Shown in pieces: positions 28,228 through 36,489 of a stretch of DNA of 64,000 nucleotides. Each line of letters starts with the position of its first letter. The stretch's first letter is position 1. The stretch lies in NCBI RefSeq assembly GCF_014646355.1, contig NZ_BMNH01000034.1, forward strand, positions 1-64,000, in the 5' to 3' direction. Source of the DNA: Nonomuraea cavernae (GTDB lineage Bacteria > Actinomycetota > Actinomycetes > Streptosporangiales > Streptosporangiaceae). The position numbers were made by a program, and so were the translations under genes. The notes beneath the pieces are model-generated. The model ran no database searches, was not told the DNA's origin, and saw only the letters and a list, made by a program, of their open reading frames with translations.

Positions 28228-29076
28228 GTGGCATCGCACAGGGATCTGCCTGTCGGCTTGGTGAACCAGCTTTTCCACAACACCGGAAGTTCGTCGTTCA
28301 CCGAGTTCGTCGGCTCATATGCGCCCGAGTTGCTGCCGCAGCGGGACAAAATCCTCGCCACACCGATCGGCGACCAGGTTCCCCACGCGACCACGATCGT
28401 CGCCGCCACGTTCGCGGGCGGGGTGGTGATGGCGGGCGACCGGCGGGCGACGTCGGGCAACATCATCTCGCAGCGTGACGTCGAGAAGGTGTTCCGCACC
28501 GACGACTACTCCTGCATGGGCATCGCGGGCACGGCCAGCACCGGCATCGAGATGGCCCGCCTCTACCGGGTGGAGCTGGAGCACTACGAGAAGCTCGAAG
28601 GCCGGACCATGTCGGTCAACGGCAAGGCCAACCGGCTGGCCACGATGATCCGCGGCAACCTGGCCATGGCGATGCAGGGGCTGGTGGTGGTGCCGCTGTT
28701 CGCCGCCTACGACGCCGACCGCGACGAGGGCCGGATCTTCAGCTACGACGTGGCCGGCGGGCCCTACGAGCGAGAGCGGTTCGACGCGATCGGCTCGGGC
28801 TCGATCTTCGCGCGGGGCTCGCTGAAGAAGCTCTACCGTGATGGCGCCTCCGCCGACGACATGGCGATGACGCTGATCCAGGCGCTGTACGACGCGGCCG
28901 ACGACGACTCGGCGACCGGTGGCCCCGACGTCACCCGCAAGATCTGGCCGATCGTGTCCGTCATCGACGCCGACGGTTTCCGCCGGCTGACCGAGGAGCA
29001 GGTGTCCGGTTACGTCGAGCAGATGCTCGAAGCCCGCCTGATCTCGCCTGACGGCCCCATCGCCCCGCTGCGCTAG
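28228..29076 (+). CDS. prcB: 20S proteasome beta subunit
   Basis: A 282-aa precursor of the catalytic beta subunit. A 54-residue propeptide ends before TTIVAATFAGGVVMAGDRRAT; autocleavage after Ala54 exposes the nucleophile Thr55. Conserved catalytic Asp and Lys equivalents lie in GDRRATSGN and VEKVFRTDDY. The GTG at 28228 has GGAGG 7 bases upstream. It is followed 14 bases later by prcA, so the two form the core-particle operon. Confidence 0.98.
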   Translation: MASHRDLPVGLVNQLFHNTGSSSFTEFVGSYAPELLPQRDKILATPIGDQVPHATTIVAATFAGGVVMAGDRRATSGNIISQRDVEKVFRTDDYSCMGIAGTASTGIEMARLYRVELEHYEKLEGRTMSVNGKANRLATMIRGNLAMAMQGLVVVPLFAAYDADRDEGRIFSYDVAGGPYERERFDAIGSGSIFARGSLKKLYRDGASADDMAMTLIQALYDAADDDSATGGPDVTRKIWPIVSVIDADGFRRLTEEQVSGYVEQMLEARLISPDGPIAPLR

Positions 29077-29090
29077 AAAGGACCATCACG

Positions 29091-29927
29091 GTGTCCATGC
29101 CTTTCGGATATGCGTCCCCTGAGCAGATCATGCGGGACAAGGCGGACTACGCGCGCAAGGGCATAGCGCGGGGCCGCTCCGTCGTCGTGCTGCAGTACGC
29201 CGACGGCATCCTGTTCGTCGCGCCCAACCCGTCCCGGGCGCTGCACAAGATCAGCGAGATCTACGACCGCATCGGCTTCGCCGCGGTCGGCCGCTACAAC
29301 GAGTTCGAGGAGCTGCGGCTCGGCGGCATCCGCTACGCCGACATCAACGGCTACACCTACGACCGCTCCGACGTGACCGGCCGCGGTCTGGCCAACCTCT
29401 ACGCCTCCAACCTGGGCCGCATCTTCACCGAGTCGATCAAGTCGCTGGAGGTGGAGGTGGTCGTGGCCGAGGTGGGCGACACCCCCGACGGCGACGCCAT
29501 CTACCGGCTGACCTTCGACGGCTCGGTCTTCGATGAGCACGGCTTCGCCGCGATGGGCGGCCAGGCCGAGGCGGTGTCGACGCGGGTCAAGGAGCGCTAC
29601 CGCGAGGCGATGCCGCTGGCCGAGGCGCTGGAGACGGCGGTGGTGGCACTGACCGAGCCGGGCGGCGAGCGGCCGCCGGTCGGGCAGCTCGAGGTGGCGG
29701 TGCTCGACCGCAACCGCGAGCACCGCAAGTTCCTCCGGATCACCGGTGCGCGCCTCGAACGCCTGCTCGCCCAGACGACCGGGCCCGTCGAGTCGGCTGA
29801 GCCGGCCGAGCCGGAGTCCGGTTCCGGCGATGCGACCACCGGCCCCGAGAGCGGGTCCGGCGCCGCGCCCCAAGCCCCGCCGACCGGCCCCGACGGCGAC
29901 GTGGACGACGGGTCCTCTCCGCTGTAG
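29091..29927 (+). CDS. prcA: 20S proteasome alpha subunit
   Basis: A 278-aa alpha-ring subunit. It begins MPFGYASPEQIMRDKADYARKGIARG, the H0 helix and gate that assembles the heptameric ring and contacts the C-terminal GQYL of ARC. The fold ends near residue 230. An extra Glu/Pro/Gly/Ser-rich tail of about 50 residues is likely disordered. Starts at GTG 29091; an ATG two codons later is an alternative. A GC hairpin after the stop probably terminates the prcBA transcript. Confidence 0.98.
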   Translation: MSMPFGYASPEQIMRDKADYARKGIARGRSVVVLQYADGILFVAPNPSRALHKISEIYDRIGFAAVGRYNEFEELRLGGIRYADINGYTYDRSDVTGRGLANLYASNLGRIFTESIKSLEVEVVVAEVGDTPDGDAIYRLTFDGSVFDEHGFAAMGGQAEAVSTRVKERYREAMPLAEALETAVVALTEPGGERPPVGQLEVAVLDRNREHRKFLRITGARLERLLAQTTGPVESAEPAEPESGSGDATTGPESGSGAAPQAPPTGPDGDVDDGSSPL

Positions 29928-29952
29928 GGCTCGGCGTCCGCCCGTGGTGCCC

Positions 29953-29973
29953 GGCGGGGGCGACGCCCCCGCC
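29953..29973 (+). terminator. Terminator after prcA
   Basis: A perfect 9-bp stem, GGCGGGGGC (29953-29961) with GCCCCCGCC (29965-29973), has loop GAC and lies 26 bases after the stop. TT follows. Confidence 0.75.
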
Positions 29974-30142
29974 TTCCGCGTTCCGGTGTTCGTGCGGGAA
30001 AGCCGGTGCGTGGTGTTCCGGCCTCGCGCGGGAACGACCCCGATACGCGGTGTTCCGGTGGTCGGTCGGCTGGGGCGTCGGTGTGACGCAGCTCACCCTT
30101 TTCGCGGCGAACCGGGGGAGATGATCCGACATCGTATGGTCC

Positions 30143-30667
30143 GTGAAGATGATGACGCGCTCCCTTCTCGCCGGCGCCACCGCCGCGGCCGTCCTGCTGA
30201 CCTCCACCGTGGCCGCCGAGGCCGCCACCGGGATTCCCAGGTACAAGGCGCCCAAGATCTTCGGCACCACCTTCCAGGCGGACCCGAAGCACGACTTCAC
30301 CAAGCGCATCCACTCCCGGCACGACGGCATCCTGCGCGGCCGGATCACCGGCGTGTACGGCGGCTCCGCCGAGTACGAGCCGATCAAGTGGAAGAAGGAC
30401 ACCCACACCGAGGGCTACTTCGTCGGCCCGCCCGAGGGTGACGTGCGGGCCTACTCCTCGCCCGTCGCCAAGAACGTCGTCTACCTGTCGGCCTTCGGCT
30501 GCGGCCGGTCCATGAGCGGCATGACGGTCAGCCGGGCCACCGGGCTCGGAAACAAGCGCTGCTCCCGCGCCGTCCTGCTCAAGCGGGTCAGGAACGAGGG
30601 CCGTCCGTCCCTCATCACCGTCCACAAGAGCAAGATCGTCCGTGTTCAGGAGATCTACACCCCGTAG
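30143..30667 (+). CDS. Small secreted protein, unknown function
   Basis: A 174-aa protein with a clear N-terminal signal peptide (KMMTRSLLAGATAAAVLLTS, cleavage near AEA-A around residue 27). The mature part is basic and Tyr/Lys-rich. It holds two Cys residues (FGCGRSM and KRCSRAV) that may form a disulfide. I do not recognise the family. The start could be GTG 30143 or the ATGs at 30149/30152; no ribosome site stands out. It lies between prcA and pafA but is separated from prcA by a terminator. Confidence 0.65.
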   Translation: MKMMTRSLLAGATAAAVLLTSTVAAEAATGIPRYKAPKIFGTTFQADPKHDFTKRIHSRHDGILRGRITGVYGGSAEYEPIKWKKDTHTEGYFVGPPEGDVRAYSSPVAKNVVYLSAFGCGRSMSGMTVSRATGLGNKRCSRAVLLKRVRNEGRPSLITVHKSKIVRVQEIYTP

Positions 30668-30809
30668 CCGTACGGGCCGCGTCGGGGGCTCGCCTCGGGA
30701 GGGCGTGCGGAAGCCGCGAGGAGAGGTCGCGGGGCCGTGACGAGAGGCCGGATCTCGTGCGGCGGTAAAACACCCCGCAAGATCTCTCCCGCGCGCCCAT
30801 CCGTGGGCA

Positions 30810-30815
30810 TAGTGT
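30810..30815 (+). promoter_or_regulatory. Leaderless-type -10 element of pafA
   Basis: TAGTGT lies 6 bases before the pafA ATG at 30822. The -35 region is not recognisable. Confidence 0.35.
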
Positions 30816-30821
30816 GAGGTG

Positions 30822-32180
30822 ATGGATCGTCGCATCTTCGGGCTGGAGAACGAGTACGGCGTGACCTGCACGTTCAGGGGGCAGCGCAGGCTGTCTCCCG
30901 ACGAGGTCGCGCGCTACCTGTTCCGGCGAGTGGTGTCCTGGGGCCGATCGAGCAACGTCTTCCTCCGCAACGGCGCACGTCTCTACCTCGACGTGGGCAG
31001 CCATCCTGAATACGCAACACCCGAGTGTGACAACGTCATCGAGCTCGTCACACACGACAAGGCCGGCGAGCGCATCCTCGAAGGACTCCTCGTCGACGCC
31101 GAGAAGCGACTGCGCGAAGAAGGCATCGCCGGCGACATCTACCTGTTCAAGAACAACACCGACTCCGCCGGCAACTCCTACGGCTGCCACGAGAACTACC
31201 TGGTCGGGCGGCACGGCGAGTTCGGCCGGCTGGCCGACGTGCTGATCCCGTTCCTGGTCACGCGGCAGATCATCTGCGGCGCCGGCAAGGTGCTGCAGAC
31301 TCCCCGCGGCGCCGTCTACTGCGTGTCCCAGCGGGCCGAGCACATCTGGGAGGGCGTGTCCAGCGCCACCACGCGCAGCAGGCCGATCATCAACACCCGC
31401 GACGAGCCGCACGCCGACGCCGAGCGGTTCCGCCGCCTGCACGTCATCGTCGGCGACTCCAACATGAGCGAGACGACCATGCTGCTCAAGGTCGGCGCCA
31501 CCGACCTGGTGCTGCGCATGATCGAGGCGGGCACGGTGATGCGCGACCTGTCGCTCGAGAACCCGATCCGGGCGATCCGCGAGGTCTCCCACGACATGAC
31601 CGGCCGCAGGCGGGTCCGGCTGGCCAACGGGCGCGAGGCGTCCAGTCTGGAGATCCAGCAGGAATACCTGTCCAAGGCCAAGGACTTCGTCGACCGCCGC
31701 GGCGGCGACGCGATCGCCCGGCGGGTGCTGGAGCTGTGGGAGCGCACCCTCACCGCGGTCGAGACCGGCAACCTCGACCTGGTCTCGCGCGAGATCGACT
31801 GGGTGACCAAATACCAGCTGATCGAGCGCTACCGCAAGAAGTACGACCTGCCGTTGTCCTCGCCCCGGGTGGCGCAGCTCGACCTCGCCTACCACGACGT
31901 GCACCGCAAGCGCGGCCTGTTCTACCTGCTGCAGAAGCGCGGCTCGGTGGAGCGGGTGGCCTCCGACCTGAAGATCTTCGAGGCCAAGTCCGTGCCGCCG
32001 CAGACCACCAGGGCGCGGCTGCGGGGCGAGTTCATCCGCAAGGCGCAGGAGAAGCGGCGCGACTTCACCGTCGACTGGGTGCACCTCAAGCTCAACGACC
32101 AGGCGCAGCGCACGGTGCTCTGCAAGGACCCGTTCCGCAGCGTCGACGAGCGGGTGGACAAGCTGATCGCGGGCATGTAG
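30822..32180 (+). CDS. pafA: Pup--protein ligase
   Basis: A 452-aa glutamine-synthetase-like ligase that phosphorylates the C-terminal Glu of Pup and joins it to substrate lysines. From the ATG at 30822, Glu9 lies in the metal motif FGLENEYG and the catalytic-base Asp in LYLDVGSHPEYATPEC is residue 57. KNNTDSAGNSYGCHENYL binds nucleotide. It lacks the extra loop found in Dop. A GTG one codon upstream is an alternative start. Neighbours downstream (pafB, pafC, tatA, tatC, helY) follow the mycobacterial order. Confidence 0.98.
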   Translation: MDRRIFGLENEYGVTCTFRGQRRLSPDEVARYLFRRVVSWGRSSNVFLRNGARLYLDVGSHPEYATPECDNVIELVTHDKAGERILEGLLVDAEKRLREEGIAGDIYLFKNNTDSAGNSYGCHENYLVGRHGEFGRLADVLIPFLVTRQIICGAGKVLQTPRGAVYCVSQRAEHIWEGVSSATTRSRPIINTRDEPHADAERFRRLHVIVGDSNMSETTMLLKVGATDLVLRMIEAGTVMRDLSLENPIRAIREVSHDMTGRRRVRLANGREASSLEIQQEYLSKAKDFVDRRGGDAIARRVLELWERTLTAVETGNLDLVSREIDWVTKYQLIERYRKKYDLPLSSPRVAQLDLAYHDVHRKRGLFYLLQKRGSVERVASDLKIFEAKSVPPQTTRARLRGEFIRKAQEKRRDFTVDWVHLKLNDQAQRTVLCKDPFRSVDERVDKLIAGM

Positions 32181-32207
32181 GAGGCGGTTTACCTCGGCAA
32201 TACCTGG

Positions 32208-32237
32208 ATGTCAGATACAGTGACGCGAATCTGACGT
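32208..32237 (+). promoter_or_regulatory. Inverted repeat upstream of the FKBP lipoprotein gene
   Basis: GTCAGAT (32210-32216) and ATCTGAC (32229-32235) form a perfect 7-bp inverted repeat with a 12-base spacer; the arms extend to 9 bp with one mismatch. A -10-like TACAGT overlaps the left half. Possible operator in the 74-bp gap after pafA. Confidence 0.45.
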
Positions 32238-32254
32238 CTTTCCGAGGGAAATCC

Positions 32255-33187
32255 ATGCGCCGCGCATTGGCCGTTCTGGCCGCCGTGCCTCTGATCTTGT
32301 TCGCCGCCGCGTGCGGCGAGTCCGACTCCGGCGCCACCGGGGGCGGCAACGCGTCGGCCGGGGTGAAGGTCACCGGCAATGTGGGCGCCAAGCCCACGGT
32401 GACCTTCCCCACCGGCAGTCCCGCCAGCAAGTCGTCCTACGAGGTGGTGTCCGAGGGCACCGGTCCGGCGGTCAAGAGCGGCGACAAGGTGATCGTCAAC
32501 CTCACGGTCTACAACTGGGACGGCAAGGCCAACGCCTTCCAGGGCTCCTCCTACGACACCAAGACGCCCGAGACGATCGGCGTCGACCAGCAGCTGCCGG
32601 AGGTGCTGCAGGAGGGCTTCACCAAGGTCAAGCACGGCGGCCGGCTGCTGGCCGTGATGGCCGCGGACCCGGCCGCCCAGCAGACGCAGCAGCAGACGGA
32701 GGCCACGCCGACCAAGGTGTTCGTGCTCGACGTCGTCGGCGCGCCGCCCGCGGCGCTGAAGGCGGCCACCGGCAAGGAGACCGGCGAGACCCTCAAGGGC
32801 GTCAAGGTCGTCAACCCTGGCGGCGACAAGGCCCCCACCCTGACCACCAAGACCAAGGACAAGCCCGGCAAGAAGCTCGTCGTGAAGACGCTGATCGAGG
32901 GCACCGGCGCCAAGGTGACGGCGGCCAACACGCTCACCGTCCACTACACGGGCAAGATCTGGGGCACCGACAAGGAGTTCGACTCCAGCTGGGGCAAGAG
33001 CGAGCCCGCCTCGTTCCCGCTCGGCAACGTCATCCAGGGCTGGCAGCAGGGCCTGGCCGGTGTGCCGGTCGGCAGCCGGGTCGTGATGAGCATCCCGCCG
33101 GACCTCGGCTACGGCGCCCAGGAGCAGCAGGGCATTCCGGCCAACAGCACGCTGGTCTTCGTCGTGGACATCCTCGCGGCGTACTGA
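32255..33187 (+). CDS. FKBP-type peptidyl-prolyl isomerase lipoprotein (first of two)
   Basis: A 310-aa exported lipoprotein; lipobox FAAAC with Cys20. Two FKBP-like units are present. The N-terminal one (about 50-165) is degenerate and the C-terminal one (about 195-310) is complete, with VHYTGKIWGTDKEFDSSW, VIQGWQQGLAGVPVGSRVVMSIPP and GYG. It would catalyse proline isomerisation of exported proteins at the membrane. GAGGGAA precedes the ATG. A tandem paralogue follows at 33331. Confidence 0.92.
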   Translation: MRRALAVLAAVPLILFAAACGESDSGATGGGNASAGVKVTGNVGAKPTVTFPTGSPASKSSYEVVSEGTGPAVKSGDKVIVNLTVYNWDGKANAFQGSSYDTKTPETIGVDQQLPEVLQEGFTKVKHGGRLLAVMAADPAAQQTQQQTEATPTKVFVLDVVGAPPAALKAATGKETGETLKGVKVVNPGGDKAPTLTTKTKDKPGKKLVVKTLIEGTGAKVTAANTLTVHYTGKIWGTDKEFDSSWGKSEPASFPLGNVIQGWQQGLAGVPVGSRVVMSIPPDLGYGAQEQQGIPANSTLVFVVDILAAY

Positions 33188-33212
33188 CGAGCGGGCGTAC
33201 TGACGAGCGGGC
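33181..33212. repeat. Exact 16-bp tandem duplication across a stop codon
   Basis: The unit GTACTGACGAGCGGGC occurs at 33181-33196 and 33197-33212. The first copy contains the FKBP stop codon (TGA 33185-33187), so the second copy duplicates the gene end. Confidence 0.8.
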
Positions 33213-33228
33213 CCGCTGACGGGCCCGC
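33207..33228 (+). terminator. GC hairpin between the two FKBP genes
   Basis: GCGGGCCCG (33207-33215) pairs perfectly with CGGGCCCGC (33220-33228), loop CTGA. It begins 20 bases after the first FKBP stop and may terminate that transcript. Confidence 0.65.
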
Positions 33229-33330
33229 GTACGGTCGGGCAGGCTTACTGACGGACGGTCTGATACCGCGGTAGCATCGTGCGGCCCGGCGGCACCACGC
33301 CGCCGGGCCGCCGCGTCGTGGGAGGCGCCG

Positions 33331-34227
33331 ATGCTCCGCAGGGCCGTGCCACTGCTGCTGTCGCTGGTGGTGCTGGCCGCCTGCACCGGCGAGGAGGCGG
33401 CCGATCCCGGCCTCAAGGTGGGCGGCGCGTTCGGCGTCAGGCCCACGGTCGTCTTCCCCGAGGGCAGGCCGTCGGCCGGTCTGCGGATCGACCAGCTCGC
33501 CGCGGGCAGGGGCGAGCCGCTGCGCTCGGGCGACCTGGCGATCGCGCACTACACCGCGCACGTCTGGGACGGGCGCGAGAACCGGCTCGTCGATTCCAGC
33601 TTCACCCGCGGCGCCCCCGTGGCCTTTCCGGTGGGGCGGCTGCTGCCCGGCCTGGACAAGGCCCTGCTGGGGCGCCGGGTGGGCAGCAGGGTGATCGCCG
33701 CCATCCCGCCCGGTGAGGGCTTCGGCGCCAACCCGCCGCAGGGCATCGCCCCCGGCGACGACCTGGTCTACGTGATCGACATTCTCGGCGCGCACCCCGA
33801 GGGGGCCTCGGTCAAGGCGCGCGGCGGGTCGCTGGCGGGCGTGCGGGCCGGTGGCGGGACCCGCCCCCGGCTCTCGGTGCCCGAGTCGGCGCCGCCCGCC
33901 CGGTTCGCCGCGAAGGTCCTGTCCAAGGGCAAGGGGCCGCGTGCCCGGACGGGGCAGCTGCTGGTCCTGCAGTACCAGGGGGCCGTGTGGGAGCGGCGCC
34001 GGGTGTTCGACTCCACCTGGAGCACGGGCCTGCCCAAGGCGTTCACGATCGGCGACGGCAGCGTGATCAAGGGGTGGGACCGCGCGCTGGCCGGTGTCCG
34101 TGTCGGCAGCAGGGTGCTGATGGTCGTCCCGCCGGCCCAGGGCTACGGTCCGTCCGGGCAGCCGGCCTTCGGCATCGGGCCGGACGACACGCTCGTCTTC
34201 CTGGTCGACGTGCTGGCCGCGTACTGA
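33331..34227 (+). CDS. FKBP-type peptidyl-prolyl isomerase lipoprotein (second of two)
   Basis: A 298-aa paralogue of the preceding protein; lipobox LAAC with Cys18. It has two FKBP-like units: IAHYTAHVWDGRENRLVDSSF with GLDKALLGRRVGSRVIAAIPP, and VLQYQGAVWERRRVFDSTW with VIKGWDRALAGVRVGSRVLMVVPP. Both units look fairly intact, although aromatic pocket residues vary. GGGAGG precedes the ATG. It probably arose by tandem gene duplication and acts in folding of exported proteins. Confidence 0.9.
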   Translation: MLRRAVPLLLSLVVLAACTGEEAADPGLKVGGAFGVRPTVVFPEGRPSAGLRIDQLAAGRGEPLRSGDLAIAHYTAHVWDGRENRLVDSSFTRGAPVAFPVGRLLPGLDKALLGRRVGSRVIAAIPPGEGFGANPPQGIAPGDDLVYVIDILGAHPEGASVKARGGSLAGVRAGGGTRPRLSVPESAPPARFAAKVLSKGKGPRARTGQLLVLQYQGAVWERRRVFDSTWSTGLPKAFTIGDGSVIKGWDRALAGVRVGSRVLMVVPPAQGYGPSGQPAFGIGPDDTLVFLVDVLAAY

Positions 34228-34266
34228 TCGGCCGTTCCGCGCGGGCGTACGTCCTAGACTCCGGCT

Positions 34267-34911
34267 GTGAGCGAAGACCACCTCGACGCGCTGGCCCTGC
34301 TGCACGATCCCGTACGACGCAGCCTGTACGACGTCGTGGCGGCCAGCGGCGGCGAGGTGGGCCGGGGGGAGGCGGCCGAGTCGGCCGGGATCTCGCGGAC
34401 CCTCGCCGGACACCACCTCGACAAGCTGGTGGAGGCGGGCCTGCTGGAGAGCGGCCTGCGCCCCCAGGAGCGCAGGGGGCCGGGCAGCGGGCGGCCCGCG
34501 AAGGTCTACCGCAGGGCCGGCGGCGAGCGGTCGGTGAGCCTGCCGCCGCGCGACTACCAGACGCTGGCCTCGGTGCTGGCCGGCGTGGTCGAGTTGCTCG
34601 GCGCCGACGAGGAGGCCGAGCGGGCGGCGCGCCGGGCGGGACGGCGGCTGGCGGGGCCACGCGGCGACGAGCCCGTGGAGGCCGTGCTGCGCGAGCGCGG
34701 CTACGAGCCGTACGCCGAGGGTGACCGGCTGCGGATGCGCAACTGTCCCTTCCACGCGCTGTCGCGCGAGCAGCCGGTGCTGGTCTGTTCGATGAACCTG
34801 GCGCTGTGCCAGGGCCTGCTGGAGGGGCTCGGCGACGATCCGGAACGCGCGCGGCTCGATCCGCGGCCGGGGGAGTGCTGCGTCTCCCTTTCTAAAACAA
34901 ACGAAGATTGA
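34267..34911 (+). CDS. ArsR/SufR-like winged-helix regulator with C-terminal Cys cluster
   Basis: A 214-aa DNA-binding protein. The N-terminal winged helix (about 1-85) reads LALLHDPVRRSLYDVV, then AAESAGISRTLAGHHLDKLVEAGLLE and GRPAKVYRR as the wing. The C-terminal half has NCPFHALS, VCSMNLALCQGL and GECCVSL. These are Cys/His positions typical of SufR-type and related regulators that hold an Fe-S cluster or metal. No suf genes are adjacent, so its target may be the following DUF3291 gene or itself. Confidence 0.78.
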   Translation: MSEDHLDALALLHDPVRRSLYDVVAASGGEVGRGEAAESAGISRTLAGHHLDKLVEAGLLESGLRPQERRGPGSGRPAKVYRRAGGERSVSLPPRDYQTLASVLAGVVELLGADEEAERAARRAGRRLAGPRGDEPVEAVLRERGYEPYAEGDRLRMRNCPFHALSREQPVLVCSMNLALCQGLLEGLGDDPERARLDPRPGECCVSLSKTNED

Positions 34912-34932
34912 CATAGAAGCGGCGGAGGTGAT

Positions 34933-35424
34933 GTGCTGGGCGTCATGCATCTCGCCCAGCTCAACGTCGCCCACCTGCGCGCGCCGATGGACGCCCCCGA
35001 GCTCGCCGCCTTCGTCGAGCTCCTCGAACCCGTCAACACGCTCGCCGACACCTCGCCCGGCTTCGTGTGGCGGATGAAGGAGAGCGAGGACGACCCCACG
35101 GCCACTCTCACGCACGCCTACGGCGACCACCTGCTGGTCAACCTCTCGGTGTGGGAGTCGCTGGAGTCGCTGTGGGACTACGCCTACCGCAGCGCCCACC
35201 TGGGCGTGCTGCGCCGCCGCAGGGAGTGGTTCCTGCGGACGGCGGAGCCGTACCTGGTGATGTGGTGGATCCCGGAGGGCCGGCTGCCGACGGTCGCCGA
35301 GGGCATGCGGCGCCTCGAACGTCTCAGGGACGAGGGGCCGAGCCCCGAGGCGTTCACCTTCAAGGAGTCCTACGACAGCAGCCAGGCCGCGTCCCGGCCC
35401 GCCGCGGCCGACGCCAGGAAGTAG
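34933..35424 (+). CDS. DUF3291-family protein
   Basis: A 163-aa single-domain protein with the DUF3291 pattern: HLAQLNVAHLRAPMD, FVWRMKESEDDPTA, LLVNLSVWESLESLWDYAYRSAHLGVLRRRREWF and YLVMWWIPEGRLPTVAEG. This looks like a dimeric alpha/beta-barrel (ABM-type) fold related to monooxygenases, but no function is established. GGAGGTG precedes the GTG. It follows the SufR-like regulator by 21 bases, so they are probably co-transcribed. Its last 55 bases overlap the convergent DUF3866 gene. Confidence 0.8.
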   Translation: MLGVMHLAQLNVAHLRAPMDAPELAAFVELLEPVNTLADTSPGFVWRMKESEDDPTATLTHAYGDHLLVNLSVWESLESLWDYAYRSAHLGVLRRRREWFLRTAEPYLVMWWIPEGRLPTVAEGMRRLERLRDEGPSPEAFTFKESYDSSQAASRPAAADARK

Positions 35425-36452
35425 GCCAGGTCCTCCTCCAGCCCCCGGCCCATCGTCGACAGCCGCACCGGCGAGGCCCGCAGCGCCTCGTGCAGCCCGT
35501 CGACCGGCACCGGCACCAGCTCGTGCCGGACGGCCAGCAGCTCGGCCTGGTCCCTGACCCGCTCGCCGAACTCACCGGGCAGCAGCGGCACCGGCACCCG
35601 GGCGCGTGACAGGGCGACCCGGCCGTAGGCGGTCAGCGAGTGGTGGGACACCCCGAGATGCCGCTCACGCAGGTCGCCCTCGCTGACCCGCAGCGCCGCG
35701 ACCGGCCGGCCGAGCAGCACGGCCGCGGCGTTGACCGCCTCACCCGCCGAGACGCCCGAGAACCCCCACCGGGTGCCGGTCCCCAGGTTGCCCGGTCCCT
35801 GGGCGACGATCGCGACGTCCGCCTCCAGGACGTGCCTGGCGGCCAGCAGCCCCGTGTGGGTGGTGACGGCCTCGACGTCGCCGCCGAACGCCTGCCCGAC
35901 CGTGACCACCCCGGCCAGCCAGCCGACCTCGCGCAACCGGGCGCACGCCATCGAGAACCACGCGGGCAGCGCCCCGCCGTCCAGCATCACGTACGCGACC
36001 CGCGCGTCCGGCGCCGAGTCGTACAGGCCGCACAGGATCGGCGGCAGCGCCGAGTGCAGGTCGGCCACCACCACCGGCATGCCGTCCACGGAGTCGGCCT
36101 CGCGCAGCGCCTCGTGGAAGGGGGAGTCCTGCTCGTCGGCGCCGAGCACGGTGGCCTGCAGCGGGGTGTAGCGTGCCTTCACCAGGTGCCCCGGGCCGTC
36201 GGGATCTTCCGGCAAACGGTTCGGCACGGCCACCACCATGGCGTAACCTCCCGTACCGAGACCCATCGCGAGTGCCGTCGTGTTGAGCAGCACCTCGTCG
36301 CCGGGTTCCGGGCGGCCCACCAGCGGGGGATAGGCCAGCGCCCGGCACGATCCAGGGGGCCCCGTGCCCTCGGAGACGGCGACCTCCAGTTCCATCGCTC
36401 CCGGCCACTCGCGCCGGATCCGTACGACCTCGCCCTTGCGCCATCTGATCAC
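35370..36452 (-). CDS. DUF3866-family protein
   Basis: A 360-aa protein of the actinobacterial DUF3866 family, usually found beside the pafBC/tat region. It is rich in Gly/Ala, has no membrane span, and contains an N-terminal beta-rich part (about 1-95) and an alpha/beta part with VIVAQGPGNLGTGTRWGFSGVSAGEA. The function is unknown. The start is GTG 36452 with a -10-like TACCCT 6 bases upstream. It is divergent from pafB across a 37-bp gap and overlaps the DUF3291 gene at its 3' end. Confidence 0.82.
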   Translation of the reverse strand: MIRWRKGEVVRIRREWPGAMELEVAVSEGTGPPGSCRALAYPPLVGRPEPGDEVLLNTTALAMGLGTGGYAMVVAVPNRLPEDPDGPGHLVKARYTPLQATVLGADEQDSPFHEALREADSVDGMPVVVADLHSALPPILCGLYDSAPDARVAYVMLDGGALPAWFSMACARLREVGWLAGVVTVGQAFGGDVEAVTTHTGLLAARHVLEADVAIVAQGPGNLGTGTRWGFSGVSAGEAVNAAAVLLGRPVAALRVSEGDLRERHLGVSHHSLTAYGRVALSRARVPVPLLPGEFGERVRDQAELLAVRHELVPVPVDGLHEALRASPVRLSTMGRGLEEDLAYFLASAAAGRDAAWLLS

Positions 36453-36458
36453 GGGGGC

Positions 36459-36468
36459 AGGGTAGCGT
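36459..36468. promoter_or_regulatory. Overlapping divergent -10 elements, DUF3866 gene and pafB
   Basis: On the minus strand TACCCT (36459-36464) lies 6 bases from the DUF3866 GTG, a leaderless layout. On the plus strand TAGCGT (36463-36468) lies 21 bases before the pafB ATG, leaving room for its AGGAGG site. The two elements share bases, so transcription in one direction should compete with the other. Confidence 0.4.
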
Positions 36469-36489
36469 TCATGAAGGAGGAGTGAGCGG

